Below the pieces are notes generated by a model. It was not told the origin of the DNA. It did not search any database and was given only the letters and a program-made list of their open reading frames with translations. A stretch of 64,000 bases of DNA from positions 42,682,339-42,746,338 of the forward strand of contig CM055112.1 of assembly GCA_029204225.1 (NCBI GenBank), given 5' to 3'. Origin of the DNA: Diphasiastrum complanatum. Taxonomy: Eukaryota; Streptophyta; Lycopodiopsida; Lycopodiales; Lycopodiaceae. Both the position numbers and the translations under genes were made by a program. Position 1 is the first letter of the stretch. The number at the start of each line of letters is the position of its first letter. This document shows, piece after piece, positions 1 through 12,411 of the stretch.

Positions 1-291
1 TATAGAAAATACTTGATTTTGCACCAAAAATCACTCAAATTGGGTATGTGAGTCAAATTCTACAAAATTTTGAAATTTCTCATTAAAAAATGGAGCTGTA
101 CGGCCTCACACGTGTGAAAAGGGTTCCTACAGCCCGCAACAAGATCTGGACCAAAATTTTTGAGGATAGCTATCAAATCCAACTCGCTACACAAAATTTG
201 ACTAGGTTTCCAAAAAACTGTTAATTTTGGCTTTGATTTGGATTAACCCTATCAATTTCAACAAAACCTCTTGTACTAGGCTCTGATACCA
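1..291 (-). mobile_element. Copia element, internal edge with tRNA-iMet primer binding site
   Basis: The complement of the classical copia primer binding site (TGGTATCAGAGCC on the - strand, 279-291) lies directly beside an LTR-like terminus, so the element runs leftward out of the window. The site pairs with the 3' end of initiator tRNA-Met. A palindromic CACACGTGTG motif occurs near 105-118. No coding sequence is recognisable in the short stretch seen. Confidence 0.7.
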
Positions 292-1123
292 TGTGCAAAA
301 AGTACAAAATGGACCAGGAGTGGATCCTAATCTGATCCTCGAGAGGGATTGGTTGTCAGATTACTTGATCTATCAATCTACTTGAGATTAAGATCAATCT
401 AGATCAATTTTAGACACAAAATCCTAACAAGAACAATCATTAATTAAAGGTAGGTGTACTTTCTGCTTTCACACGTGTGAAACACTATCTGAGTACGGAC
501 TCCAACCTGAAAATCAAGTACACATTGATAGAACCTCAAAACAATCAAAACAAATGTAGACAAATGGAGAGAATCACTCAAAATTGCTTCCAAAACCAAG
601 ATTGGTGTCTCACATTGATTATGGCCAAATGTGGCTCTATATATACAATAAGTGGGAGCTCGTGGTACTGATCATCCCTCTGATCCCACATGTGTGAAGG
701 TGCTTTATCATATGATGATTCATCATGCAAAACTGACACTTGGACAAAACCTTCTATTTTGAGCACTTTTGGTCCATTTTCCTTCTTTATGGAGATCTAC
801 TTGGAAATCTTCTAGAGGTCAAAATTCGCCTACTTTAGCTTATTCCACACGTGTGAGCTGTCCTCTACACATGGGATATGACACCTAACCAAAGGATGTG
901 GCTCATGCAATCAATAGATTGATGCCATGTGTCATATGTCTAGAAAACTAGTTTTTGGCCATTTTAGCCACTAGAACTTGAATTAAATCATATGTACAAC
1001 ATATATGATTATGGTACATGAAAAGTACACTAGTTTCACACATGGGAACAGGCTCCACACATGTGTGTTTATCTATATACAAGATTTTTGGCCTCTACCA
1101 AGCTTATTTTTGCATTTTTCACA
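292..1123 (-). mobile_element. Copia-type LTR (- orientation)
   Basis: This LTR begins TGTGCAAAAAG directly beside the primer binding site and most plausibly ends ...TTTTTCACA near 1123, which gives TG...CA termini and about 830 bp. It holds a TATA-like run near 637-646 and at least four copies of the palindromic motif CACACGTGTG or CACATGTGTG (about 470-483, 686-700, 843-857, 1054-1068). The right boundary is inferred, because no second LTR is present for comparison. The same motif recurs in related LTR sequence at 9.5-10.3 and 20.2-20.8 kb. Confidence 0.6.
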
Positions 1124-1276
1124 GAGTGTAGTATTCTTACTACTCTGATAACATTTCTTTTGCATAACGCTTTTCATATCATTCGATAGAAGAGGATTGT
1201 TGTTTCTGGAATTTATCATTAACACATCCACTATAACAGTAATATTGGTTACTTTTAAAATGTCTGTTTGACAACC

Positions 1277-1370
1277 AAAATAAGATTCGACTTCACTACA
1301 TTTGAATAAGTCAGAATTGTATCAAAATAAGATTTGACTTCACTACATTTGAATAAGTCAGAATTGTATC
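1277..1370. repeat. 47-bp tandem duplication
   Basis: Two adjacent copies of a 47-bp AT-rich unit starting AAAATAAGATT (1277-1323 and 1324-1370) differ at one position, which suggests a recent local duplication in non-coding DNA. Confidence 0.85.
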
Positions 1371-2950
1371 AATTTATCAACTTTTAACCACCATTCTCTT
1401 GGGGTTCGACATTAAATACTACACAAATCTATCATTTCCCTGTTGGTAATTCACGACAATTTTTTTGAAGAGCAAAAACTGAATTTGCTTAACTTGGAGA
1501 TGCAAACTCGTATGAAGAGTTTCAGTGACCATAGAGATTTTCAATTCCAACAACGATAGTTGATTCCTCTGTTGTCACAACAAATTGAATCTTTAACCCT
1601 TCTACAAAATGAACACTTTGAAATATATTTGGGTTCTAGAAAAAGTTGCCAAACTATGAATGCTCTCAAGGCTAAATGGTCCGGTAAGCTCATGAAATAA
1701 AGGTTAAAAGTCTCATTGCACTTTTAGCTTCAAAAAATAGTGAAAATCATTTATTTTGCATTGCTAAACTTATTGGCTTCATTCAAATTGACACGCTTTG
1801 GTGAAAATTGTACTTGTGCATTCAATGCTTACCACTTCAACAAATGCTTTCTTGGGAAGGTACAAGCTAGAAATGTTGCAATTAGATCCAAAAGGCAAAA
1901 GTGTCCAACAACGAATCAACCAAGAGTCGATAACGTATATCTCCAAGATGTGGATGTGCTTTTCTTTAATTTTGAGCTAACAATGACAAACCATTTATGA
2001 AAGTCAACAATATCTATTCTACAAGAACGTCTTGGGTTACGTGCACAACCATCATCTTCGACTCAACATCAACATAGCAAAGCCAAAATACACAATTTTT
2101 TGCTAATATTGGATGTTGACTCAGACGAGAAATTGGCAATAGACTCTAATGAGAAAGATGAGTCGTCAACTTCATCACCTAAAAAAGGTCTTGATAATAT
2201 TTCAAACACCAAGTTGAGAGGAGTTAGTGAAAATTCTTTCAAATTTGAACTGTAACAAAAAAGCAATATAAAAAATATTTTCAATGTTTGGATTTAGCAT
2301 AACTAGCAACAAATATATTTTGCGAGTTACTTTTTGGTTTTATTAAAAAATTTAATTTTTTAAGACATGGTGTATTGATTTTTTTGGTCAATTTGCATAT
2401 TTTTGGTATGTTTTTTTGTGATTTTGTAGAATTTTTTTCATGAAAAAGCATGTTTTTGAACAAAAAATAAAACATTCTTTTTTAGGATTTTGAACCATTT
2501 CAAAAGATTTCACATTGCCACTCAACAAAAATACTAGCCAATTTAAATTTGATAGAGAGAAAAGAAAAATAAAATGTAATAAGTACATGATTTTGATATC
2601 AAGATGGCTAAAACAATGAGCTTTAATACGAATTGGAGGAAAGAAGCTGTATGAATAATACTAAAGGCATAATAAATCTTAGCCAATTAGAGTAAATTGT
2701 TATTGGAAAAAATTGAACAATAAATTTTTCAACTATGATGATGGAACTTCAATCGTAAACAAAATTATTAAATTAGAAATATCAAGATGATTTTGCTAAA
2801 AAGCATACCAAAATAGAGCATCAAATTGATCTTAAAGAAGATGTTGTTTCAATAAGGCAATGCCATTATCATCTTAACCCACACTACTTATTACTGGTTA
2901 AAGTTAAAAATGACAGATATCTAGAAGCATGAATAACTTATCTAGTATGG
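1371..2950. other. AT-rich non-coding stretch
   Basis: No reading frame here resembles a known protein, and the longest frames are below 90 codons. The stretch may be the eroded gag side of the gypsy remnant that follows, but nothing in it proves that. Confidence 0.5.
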
Positions 2951-3330
2951 AGTGGTTATTTGGTATTTTCTATTGTTATAGTATCTTAAAAAGAAATGGA
3001 TAAAAGTAGAGTTTGCTATGATTTTAAGAAACTAAATGCTATGACTAGAAAGAATCAACATCCCTTATCTTTTATAGATCCTATTTTGGATAAAGTTGTG
3101 AGAGATATAATTTTTTTAATGTATATTTAGGATATAATTAGGTTAATACTCGAAATGAAAATCAATCTAAAACTATATTTTACCATTGATTGGGATACTT
3201 CTTTTATACCAAAACGGGGAATGATTTAAGGCAGACATTCTTGGGACTCAAGCAAACATCTCAAGCAACATGAAATACCTTCCAGGCTAATTTGTGTTTG
3301 CAATTATTGTTTTATATTTGGGGCTAATAG
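2951..3330 (+). pseudogene. Decayed Ty3/gypsy reverse transcriptase
   Basis: Translation around 3007-3098 gives RVCYDFKKLNAMTRKNQHPL followed by FIDPILDKV, matching the gypsy RT block usually read as R-hydrophobic-C-x-D-Y-R-x-L-N...PLP-x-I-D. Further on (about 3125-3300) a GYN block and a later QSKT..F block correspond to the GY-x-Q...KTAF and MPFGL-x-NAP-x-TFQ blocks. Several stops and frameshifts separate them and the YxDD block is not readable, so this is an old inactive copy. It is unrelated in detail to the Tat-like elements at 28-44 kb. Confidence 0.65.
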
Positions 3331-5830
3331 ACATGTGGATACACCTATGGTTGGTATATTTTGAGAGATTTGCATTATCAAAAAATGAGCGAATCACTAA
3401 GCATAAAATATAGTCTTGTTTAAGTCAATGCGTGCATATGGCAATATTCTTTTGCTAAAACTTATGAGCAATAATATCAAAATCGTGAATTAGCTTGAAA
3501 TAGATTATTTACGTAATATTTTTTTGGAATTCAAGTTGCAATAAACTAAATAATATGAGAGGACCTACTGGAAAATCCCAAACATGTCCATAAGAATTTA
3601 TTTGAACATAGCATTAATTACTCTCCATAGGCATCAAGAAAGTGTCAAATAGGTTTATGCTATAATCAAAGCAAAGCTAAAACGAGATATAATCTAAAAT
3701 GCAACAATTAACCCATTTGTATCTGTTTAAGTTTTATGGCTGAGTGTATTTTCAAGTTTTAACTCAACCATGAGCACAAGGACTACCCGACTGATTAGAG
3801 AGGAGCTCCATCTTTATGGATGCCAAAAAATAATGGCCAAGCACAAAATTTTGTGATATATTTTGCTTTTATATCAAATCATTTTGTGGTTTATTTTACT
3901 TAATTGAGTCTCAGAATTTTAGCAAAACTTTATAGTAAGCTTAATCAATTAGTAAATTCTTGTGATTATAGAGGGGGGTAGTCGTTGTCTGACTCTGTTT
4001 TACCGAGAAATAGCCTTCAATTGACGACCCTTCCAACGAAGGAATGGCTGAGGTGGACCTTCCCCGACATGGAAACGATTTTTAATCTTTTAACCCTTTT
4101 TTGCCTTAAATTTTCTTTCCTACAAGCACCTCCAAGCAAAAGATGTGCAAAGAAAAAAGGCACGGGTTCCGCTAAAGGAGAAACACCATTTCCTTTGTAA
4201 AAAAAAGTAGAAAGTGGTTGTGAGCATGCTCATAGAACATATTATTAGAGCACCCACAATACTTTAGATCACTTAGTCTACCAATGGCTTATCATATAAT
4301 TAAGAAATTCTACAAGACTAAAAAAAAAAAAATTAGTTCTACACATCAGCCAATAGTCACAAATCAAGAACTGAATTCACAATGCACATTCCAGAATGTC
4401 TAAATAAAACTAACTATTGTGAGAAATGACTAAAGAGGTTAGGCGCACTGTCCAAGAAAGCTAGCAAAGTATAGGAAGCATCTTTCAACAAAACCCGATT
4501 TCATAAAAAACTTACATGCAGTTCACTTTTGGAAAACCGACAACTTTTTTAAAATGCATAAATTTGTTTTGTTTGTCATTTTCATATGAAGTAAATTTGT
4601 GTGTAGTAAAGTAAGCAAATCTTTATAGAATTTGAGGTTTATTGGGTTAATAAAATTATCTCGTATTTTGCCGGCCAAAAACCTAAGATGATGCAGGATC
4701 TAGAAGGCGAAAAGTTTAAAAAATAGACAGGTTTAAAAAAACCGCAGGAAATTAGAGGGAAACGCCAAACTTCAAAGGATCTCTCAAGTGCTCAAAATGT
4801 TGCATGTTCAATGCTTCTGTACCGGCTCTTCTCCTTGTCCCATACTGTACTAAGAATAGCTGACCCTCATTAAGCTACTTCTGTGATAAGTCAGTGACTC
4901 ACTGTACAAAAAATTGTTAGATACTCTGTTGTTGACAGTAGTTTGTTGCAGGACGTGTGTTTTATTTGACTTTGGCTTGACTGAAAATGGGCTTGATTGT
5001 CTGTTACGCGAGGAAGGGAAACTTTCAGCATAGAGATCATGATGAGTTGAATTATGAAACTACTTCTTTTTGAGGTAACGATTTATACTGAAGATCAAAT
5101 GTCAAACTTGGCGCCGCGTCCACTGCCTCATCTTGCTGACGCTCCACATCTATCTCTGACTTGCTGTTGGCCGCAAATTTTTCGTGGAGTCAGAAGTCCA
5201 CTGAGCCATTGAGCTACTTAATTGCGTATCGGCTTGCATACCTTAAAATTCTTAAGAGGACTCAATCCTCCTGATTCATCCTCCTTTATTATATATGCGC
5301 TTCGTAGAGCCTTCCGCCAGCTCATTAGTTTGATCACAATTCGATGTATGTATATTACAGTTTTTAACGTGTCAACTGCGCACACCTCACCCTCTCAAGC
5401 TCTATGTAAGTTTTTGTTGGCTCTTTCCATTAAAGCTCATGTAAAGCAAGATGCATTAACGCTCATGTACGTGTCCACTGTCTGGTAGTACCTGAGTTAT
5501 CTGCAACTTTCACATTTTGACGGGGAATTAGTTCAAGTATTGGTATTGGTTTCAGCTATTTGCTGCAGGGCTATTGTACTTGCATGCATCAACGGCTACA
5601 ATCTGATTGGCATTTCATATGCTTTTGCTAGTTATCCTCCACTCTTACACGCAGTTTTTCCACAGCTCAGAAATAATGTCCCAACTGAGATTCCTTGAGA
5701 AATAGTTTGTTCACGTGAAGCTGCTACTACATGGTTGATTCCATTCTGCTGTAACGAGATTTTGTTATCTAGTCTTCAAATTCTGATCTATCATTTCTTG
5801 CGCAGAAAATCTAGTAGGATATAAATCAAG
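3331..5830. other. Intergenic region upstream of the BAHD gene
   Basis: No convincing gene is present. The distal part is AT-rich repeat debris. The part nearest the BAHD start (about 4900-5830) is less AT-biased and presumably holds its promoter and 5' UTR, but no TATA box or transcription start can be assigned with confidence. Frames of 71 codons (3985-4200) and 88 codons (5222-5488) match nothing I recognise. Confidence 0.5.
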
Positions 5831-7258
5831 ATGGCAATAAAGAAAAGGGTGACTGTTAACAAGGTATCCACAATCTTTCCGTCACTGACGAAGCTACCTT
5901 GTGTGTATTCACTTTCCAACTTTGATCTTGTTAATGCCACCATTCCTACGTATATGCAAGTTGTTTACTACTTCAACGCCGGCACAGATGCGAATAACGT
6001 AGCACTACTCATGGAAAGCTTGAGAGAGGCGCTGATAGAGACTTTGGAAATATTCCCTGTTCTTGGTGGCCGACTGAGGAATGCAGATGGAGGCAGACTC
6101 GAAGTTTTGTTGAATATTGGTGGAGGGATACCTTTTTATGAAGCTACTGCTGCAGCGAGGCTAGAGGAGTGGCCAGATCTACGCGACTGCTCTTTAGAAA
6201 CTGAGCTTAATCCCGAAAACGTCATGATTGGAGATTTTAAATGTGCACCGTTAGCCCGTGCACAGGCTACAGTTTTTAAATGCGGTGGAGTGGCACTAGG
6301 TTTCAGCGCCTCCCATGCGGTTTCAGATGGGAAAGGCGCGACTGAGTTCATGAAAGCGTGGGGAGAGATCTACATGCGTGGAAATGTCTCCCTTCAGCCA
6401 TATCTAGATCGGTCCTTACTTTTTGCACGGGATCCACCAATTGTGACCATCCCCATCCCCCGTCATATTGCCTCCATGCAAATTCCTGGTGAGTCCATGG
6501 ATCCTTTTCCCTCAGAGACAGATGGGACTAGGTCAAAAATTTTCTGTTTTCAAGAACATAATATCAATGAACTGATGCATGAGATAGAGCAAGGCCCCTA
6601 CAAATATGGCCGAGCTACGTCTTTTGAAACGTTGTCTGCTCTGTTGTGGCTCTCTGTGACAAAGGCCAGAAAACAAGAGATCAACTGTGATACCAGATAT
6701 ACTTTTCCCGTCAGCGCTCGTGGTGGTCGATGGCAACCTCTGCTTCCTGAAGGCTACTTCGGAAATGCAGTGATTAACTCCAGTGCAGTAGCTAGATCTG
6801 GTGAGCTGGTGAGCCAGCATATTTCCTACGCAGCTCGTATGATTCATGACAGCGTGAGGCTAGTTGACGCAGAATTTCTCCGATCGATGGTAGACTGGCT
6901 AGAACTTGAACTCCTGGAGGGACGATTAGTGGGTGAGCCTAATCCCTTCAACGGAAGAGATCTGATTACCACCAGCCTCGTGAACTTTCCCACTTATGAT
7001 CTGAATTTTGGGTGGGGGCGTCCGCTGCATTTCTCTTTCTCTTTGCCAAGTGGTAGTTCAGGCGATGGGCTGGTTTACATCTTGTCTGCTCCCCAGGGTG
7101 GGAGAAGCCGCCATGTTGCTGTATCACTGAGAGAAGAGCATATGACAAGGCTGCTGGAGGACGAATTCTTTGTGCAGTTTCTGTCAGAATTGCAGACCAG
7201 TGATCGCCACTTGAAGGCGAATGCAACAATGCACAAACACCAGGCCAATGGAGCCTAA
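5831..7258 (+). CDS. BAHD-family acyl-CoA-dependent acyltransferase
   Basis: This single uninterrupted 475-codon frame has the usual length for plant BAHD enzymes (about 430-480). The family moves an acyl group from a CoA thioester to an alcohol or amine in cytosolic specialised metabolism. The catalytic HxxxD motif reads HAVSD at residues 162-166, in the context SASHAVSDGKG. The C-terminal structural motif, normally DFGWG, reads NFGWG at 392-396. An N-terminal LGGRL block (about 78-82) is also typical. ATG 5831 has a good context (purine at -3, G at +4) and is followed at once by a typical BAHD N-terminus. No intron is needed, although many BAHD genes have one. The acceptor and donor cannot be predicted: the sequence looks HCT/spermidine-transferase-like in a general way only. 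The gene is isolated, flanked by transposon debris on both sides, and has no other biosynthetic gene nearby. There are no frameshifts or internal stops. Confidence 0.93.
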   Translation: MAIKKRVTVNKVSTIFPSLTKLPCVYSLSNFDLVNATIPTYMQVVYYFNAGTDANNVALLMESLREALIETLEIFPVLGGRLRNADGGRLEVLLNIGGGIPFYEATAAARLEEWPDLRDCSLETELNPENVMIGDFKCAPLARAQATVFKCGGVALGFSASHAVSDGKGATEFMKAWGEIYMRGNVSLQPYLDRSLLFARDPPIVTIPIPRHIASMQIPGESMDPFPSETDGTRSKIFCFQEHNINELMHEIEQGPYKYGRATSFETLSALLWLSVTKARKQEINCDTRYTFPVSARGGRWQPLLPEGYFGNAVINSSAVARSGELVSQHISYAARMIHDSVRLVDAEFLRSMVDWLELELLEGRLVGEPNPFNGRDLITTSLVNFPTYDLNFGWGRPLHFSFSLPSGSSGDGLVYILSAPQGGRSRHVAVSLREEHMTRLLEDEFFVQFLSELQTSDRHLKANATMHKHQANGA

Positions 7259-8284
7259 CCTCCAACCTGTAAAATACCATTTCATTACACACAGAATTTG
7301 TGCAGACATGCAAAATAGTTGCTGAAAGCTGCATGTGACATATCTCAGCTACTATGGCTCAGCACCACAGTTGAAGATATTGTCTTTGCATATGGGACTG
7401 AGAGATCTACATCTTTTGTTATAGATGGTAGATTAAGTGAGAATTTTGTGCTCCTTATCTTCTAAATAATTATGGAAGAGCGATCCTTATCTCACGTTTT
7501 TGATAGCATTGAAGATACGATATTCATTTTTCGATTCCTGGGCACTCAAAGCAAAAATTATTGCTTGTTTGTTGTCCTTGTCTTGTAAACCCAATAATAA
7601 CAATAGTATGAGTTCATGTTGGTCAAAGAAGTTTGTGACAAAGCGTACCTGCAGGGATACTACGCGTTCATGTCGGTGAAAGAACGTTGTGATCATAAGT
7701 AAACTTTGAATAAATGGGTGCCACAGTTTCCTTAGCCTTGAAAGTGCTATGCAGATCGAAGAGAATACATATAGCATTTTATTTTTTGAATCCACCAAGG
7801 CAAAATGAGGTAAGTGACTACCTAGTCTAGGCAATCGTAAGTCCTTATTGAAATTGATAGAAAGCAATCTATCAAATACAAATGGGTCTTTAAGATAAAG
7901 CTTGCTACATAGTTAGCCCTTGTTAAGTTTTATTAAGTTTACGTTGGGCCCTTGTGTTGGAGTTTGATATTATTCCCAATCACCTAATTCTATCTTCTGA
8001 GTACTCTTGTAGAATGTAAATTGCTTAAAGGATTGTCTTAACCCATACAAGTTTCCTTTGTTTTTTGCTTAAATAGAAAATCCTTTGCTATTTTAAGTCT
8101 TGGGATAACAAGTGACAGTGAGCATGCGGGGTAGAGCATGCATAGTGTGATGATGTTTTGAAAAGAAAAAAATTACTTCAAGTGTCATATAGCATACCTT
8201 TGTGTAGGTCATCCAGGACTTGACAGTAAAATTTTATGTGATTAACTATAAACCATGCTAGTTATCTAACGTTAAACACTTTAA
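7259..8284. other. 3' flank of the BAHD gene, no further gene
   Basis: This stretch holds the presumed 3' UTR of the BAHD gene followed by AT-rich DNA. A 126-codon frame on the - strand (7487-7867) shows no recognisable domain and is probably chance. Confidence 0.5.
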
Positions 8285-8930
8285 GATTGATGATTTATTA
8301 CATCCATTGGATATTTTTGATAAGATATGGGAAAGTGTCTGTTTGAATTTGGTAGTTGGACTTGCTAGGCCCCACTGACAAAATGATTTATTTGGTTAAT
8401 GGTGGATAGATTAAGCTACATTCATACTCATTAGGTCAAATGCAAAGGCTTCCGATTTAGCCCAAATCTTTATTGAAAGATTATTTAGGCTATATGAATG
8501 TTGAGACATATGGTTATACAATTCATAAGTCACTTATGGTCTTCAATTTTCTATGAACTTAGAACTACTCTTAGTCTTAGTTATGTTGATCATCCTTAAT
8601 CAAATGGATAGACTAAAAGAACTGATCATACTATGGAAGATATGTTGAGAACCTATGTGTCTCGAAGGCAATCTCATTAGAAAGATTATTTTTTCTAATA
8701 GTTCTAGTTTATAATAGTAGAAAGCGTTGCCACAAGTCACTTCTGGTCTTCAATTTTCTATGAGCTTGGAACTATTCTTAGTCCTAGTTACGTTGATCAT
8801 CCTAAATCATATAGATAGACTAAAAGAACTAATCAAACTATGGAAGATATATTGAGAACCTATGTGTCTCAAAGACAATCTCATTAGAATAAGGAGGATA
8901 TCACCATTATAGAAGCTCTCATCCGAAATT
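8285..8930 (+). pseudogene. Decayed Ty3/gypsy integrase
   Basis: Frame-shifted translation shows the integrase core order: a W-ES-x-x-x-x-x-V-GLA block, then ATFI..RSNAKASDLAQIFIERLF with an R/LYE context, then YVDHP, NGQT-like and RTNHTMEDMLRTYVS-like blocks. This corresponds to the chromovirus pattern of MDFI-x-GLP, A-x-LF-x-x-x-IFRLHG and YHPQTDGQTERTNQ-x-LE. Stops and shifts are frequent. The distal part is tandemly duplicated (separate entry). No RT or RNase H is adjacent. Confidence 0.65.
8527..8889 (+). repeat. Duplicated block inside the integrase remnant (period 207 bp)
   Basis: Segments 8527-8682 and 8734-8889 are direct copies with about one difference per ten bases, so the duplication happened after the element died but is not recent. 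The linker between them is about 50 bp. Confidence 0.8.
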
Positions 8931-9203
8931 GGCTATCTTCCATTTTTTTTTAGCAAAAATTTTATAAATATGATTTTGAATGTGTATTCCCTCATGAAAT
9001 CAAAATATGATCGCCATCTTGTGGTGGAAATTAAAATATTAGCGCCATATCCATATTTAAATATGGAAGAGGTCACCATTACAAAAGCTTTCATCAGAAA
9101 TGGGTTATCTTGCATCAGGTAAGAATACATTTGCATTCAAATATTTTATAGTATTTATATTCTGAATACTTTGAAGCTTGCCACTGGTTTTGTACTTTTT
9201 ATA

Positions 9204-10871
9204 ATGACGACTTTGTATCATCTTCATTTGGACATTCCTATTGACTTGGCACCTTTACAGAAAAGAGGAGTCACAAGATCATCAATATTTGTCGAGGACC
9301 ATCTACATTATAGGATTGAAGGAAAAAAGAATTTGGATCTGTGGAAAAATGGGTCTTTGTATCCTGAAGATCCTAGTACCCTAAAATATCTTGTCTTCTC
9401 CTCAATAACTCAACTAGTTATTTGGATCTGCAATGGGCATAATGGTTTATTGGGATATTGTGAAAGATTGAAAAATTATGGAAATACATTTTTAATGCAG
9501 AGGATTTAGTTTTTGGAGAGTCTCATAAGATCAATGTCCTCCTACAATCAAGAGAGAGAGCGAGAGAGAGAGTTTTGTACAAAAGTTGCTACAAGAATTG
9601 TCAAATTTCAGAGTTTAAGGACTGAAATTGATCTACAAATGATCACAAAGAGTGATTAGTAGCTTGGGATCTTGATCTATATCAAGACTAGCTTCCAAAT
9701 CTAGCTTCTACTAGACAATCTTTGTGATTCCAAGCAAGAACAATAAAAAATGATGATCCACGGCTTCCCACGTGTGAAGTACAGCTACTGTACGGCCTGA
9801 TAACAGAGAAATAGTTTAATTATCATTTACTAAGCATTCATCCACAAAGAAAGTGCTTAAGAGAGTCAAAACACAAAGATTGCTTCACAAACCAAGATTT
9901 CTCATCATTAGCTCAATAATGGATCCATCATGGATAATCTCTCTCTAAACTGCATCCAACATGTGTGGGATAGCTCATTGTACTCATCCATATCCACTTT
10001 GGATAAGATCTATCAAGTTTGCCACATCATCCATTGGTGGTTTGTGTTGACCTTCTAGATTCCTATAATCTACAACCTAACTCCTATAATTTAGGACATG
10101 TCGTATTAGACTCAAATGAAAGCTAATCAAAATGGATCTGAATATTACAAGTGTCATTTCACACGTGTGGACAGGTCCTCACACGTGTGGATCCACATAG
10201 ATGTCAAAATACATCAAAAACCATGTGAAAATTGCTTAATTCTAAAAAGAATATGTAGAACTTTGAACCAAATACTAGTCATTGAAAAAAGATATTTCAG
10301 ACATTAGAATTGAATCTTAACAAATGCAGGTAATATTGCATTCTATTCGTTTTGAGAATTTACAGTTATCGAAAGATGTGGAAATATTAAATAAGAAAGC
10401 TGAAACAAGAAATGAAAGTGACAATCTTGAAAGGATATTTGGAATTTCTTGAGAGGAGGTTATCGAAATAGAAGGATTCATGCATTCAAGTTGGTATTTT
10501 GTAATTTATCCTAGATGCTTAATTGAATATGCTTATGCAGATAATTTGTTTTCTAACTTGTTTTCTCTCAATGCAGATCTGCATTGGTTGCAAATCAAAA
10601 TATCAGAGATAATGATTCAATCAGATCAGAGACATTGGGTTGTATATTAACAGGTAAATCAACTGAATCTATGTTAATGAATAATAAAAGTCCACATATA
10701 AAGTCTAAAATTGCAGGGGGCTTGATGATGGACATACAAAATTTCTTAGACAAAACCATACTGCAAGGTGCATGTGATTTTGCCAGAATAAACATGGAAG
10801 CATATGATATAATTTTTAAACTTATCAGAGAAGCCTTTAAGCAAGTTTGTACTACCAAGTTTTCAGAGTGA
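9204..10871 (+). pseudogene. Unrecognised multi-exon gene, copy 1 (transposase-like family), disrupted
   Basis: The first exon (from ATG 9204) encodes MTTLYHLHLD... and a GHNGLLGYCE block that aligns with copy 2 at 12543 (MTKLYHLHVD..., DKNGLLGYCE). It is cut near 9530 by a copia-like LTR and resumes near 10325 (LQLSKDVEILNKK, against LSLVKDMDVLNRK in copy 2). After a probable intron, a second exon at about 10578-10853 encodes ALVANQNIR... and LLQGACDF-like sequence (ILQGACDFARINMEAYDII). Downstream homology to copy 2 stops at about 10855, where a different duplicated block begins, so the catalytic half is absent. The family is described under copy 2. The copy is non-functional. Confidence 0.6.
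9535..10322. mobile_element. Copia-like LTR inserted in copy 1
   Basis: This block interrupts the otherwise collinear copy 1 coding sequence. It shares with the LTR at 292-1123 a run reading roughly AAGATTGCTTCACAAACCA, the phrase CTGTACGGCCT and the palindromic CACACGTGTG motif (about 9768-9779, 10160-10170, 10181-10190). No internal region is seen, so it is best read as a solo LTR of a related family. The termini were not resolved to the base. Confidence 0.5.
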
Positions 10872-11901
10872 TGAGTGACCTACTCTTGACAGTATTGTTT
10901 CAGAATTCTTCAGATGCAAGCTACTCTTGGATGTTAGAAATGCCATGAAAATAAGTATGGGTTCAAAAATTGTTCACCTAAGTTTGTTTCTCTCATATAT
11001 TTGTTGATTTTTTCTCAAGTGCAAGTGTTCGAATTAGGACACCAACTTTATTTGTTTGCAAGGATTTACCAGATAATTTTGTCAGACCTCATGGATCAAG
11101 GCTGGGATACTAAAACAAATACAGATATATAATGTAGGATAAAGAAGTCATCGATGATCTTCCATTATCATATCGAAAATAAAATGCTCAGTCTCACATT
11201 TAGCTATTAGAGATTCAAGAAAACTGATGTTACATGGCTACCACTAGATCAAGACTTCCAAATAAATGGTTACACAGAACGAAAGGAGATAAGCATCATA
11301 CACAATGAAGAATTTTTTACTGTGATTGAGGTTGAAGAGCATTGGAGCCTTGATTATATCAAAGCAGAGCTCATCCTATTACAAACCAATCTACCCACTT
11401 ATTTCAGATTCATCATCAACGAAAGACTCGTAAGTACTCTATGTTTATCACTTGTTCAAAATAGCACACTAAAGGAAAATAATAGTTTGCAATCACACAT
11501 TCACAAGTATTTGTCTTGTTATAGTTGCGAAAAAGACAAGAGCTGATAATGTGCTGCAAAGATCTACCTACAACAATCACCATTGTGGAAGAGTAGTTAT
11601 GGTAAAACAATTTATCGAATAAAGAAAATAATCACAATTCCAAAATCAAGAATAACTAGAATGAATTACCTTTGAAATATCAACATCTTGTTAAAGGTTT
11701 TACCACTCAAAAAATAACTTTTGCATTATACAAAGTATAACACCCAAATTTGAACGAGTCATTTTGCTAGGGTGACTACAAAAAGTTCACCACACAAGAT
11801 ATCAATGAAGGAAACCACACAATGAATAGAATACATTAGAATGTTGATTTAAAAATGTTGATGAAATGGACAAGATTTATATCAAGACTAATGATATCAC
11901 A
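10855..11901. repeat. Segmental duplication, left copy (matches 62954-64000)
   Basis: This block is collinear and highly similar to 62954-64000, in the same orientation, and the similarity runs off the right window edge. It holds a fragment reading CKLLLDVRNAMKI and, from 11237, a start MATTRSRLPNKW that is frameshifted here but open in the right copy. The left boundary falls exactly where copy 1 of the transposase-like gene loses homology to copy 2. Past 11546 only non-coding DNA is seen. Confidence 0.85.
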
Positions 11902-12411
11902 TTCCCTTGACTTGGCGTTCTCAATTGGAATGTATTTACAGATTTTTGGCAAGATCGAGTCAATATCCTTATGAGTATTACTAGTTGAATTCATCTTTAC
12001 ATAAAAAAGTTTAATTACATTATTTATAGATCTCTTGAAAGAGATAAAGCTCCAGTGGTCATTGTAAAATAAAATAGACAGTCCATTAGATGCAATTCTG
12101 AGAAATAATTTCAAATTGGAATGACAATGATAAAGCTATTACATTAGAGAAAACATGGGCCCAAAGAGGGCCCTATAAGAAATGCCATGTAGGAGAGAGA
12201 AAAATAATTATAAAGTAATTATAATATCATTTTCTAGTTTCTTTACGCATCTACCCGCACTACTTTCCATGTAAATGAATGCACCTTAGTTTAGTCACAT
12301 CAAACTTCACTGGAGCTTAACCATAGTTAAAATCTAATTTTCAAAATGTCCCAATAGTTGGGAACACTAAAAAATTTGAATTAGGAGTAACATTTTTTAA
12401 ACAAAGCCTAC
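11902..12411. other. Non-coding stretch between gene copies
   Basis: AT-rich DNA with no recognisable frame. The duplication with the right end of the window probably continues into it, but that cannot be tested here. Confidence 0.4.
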
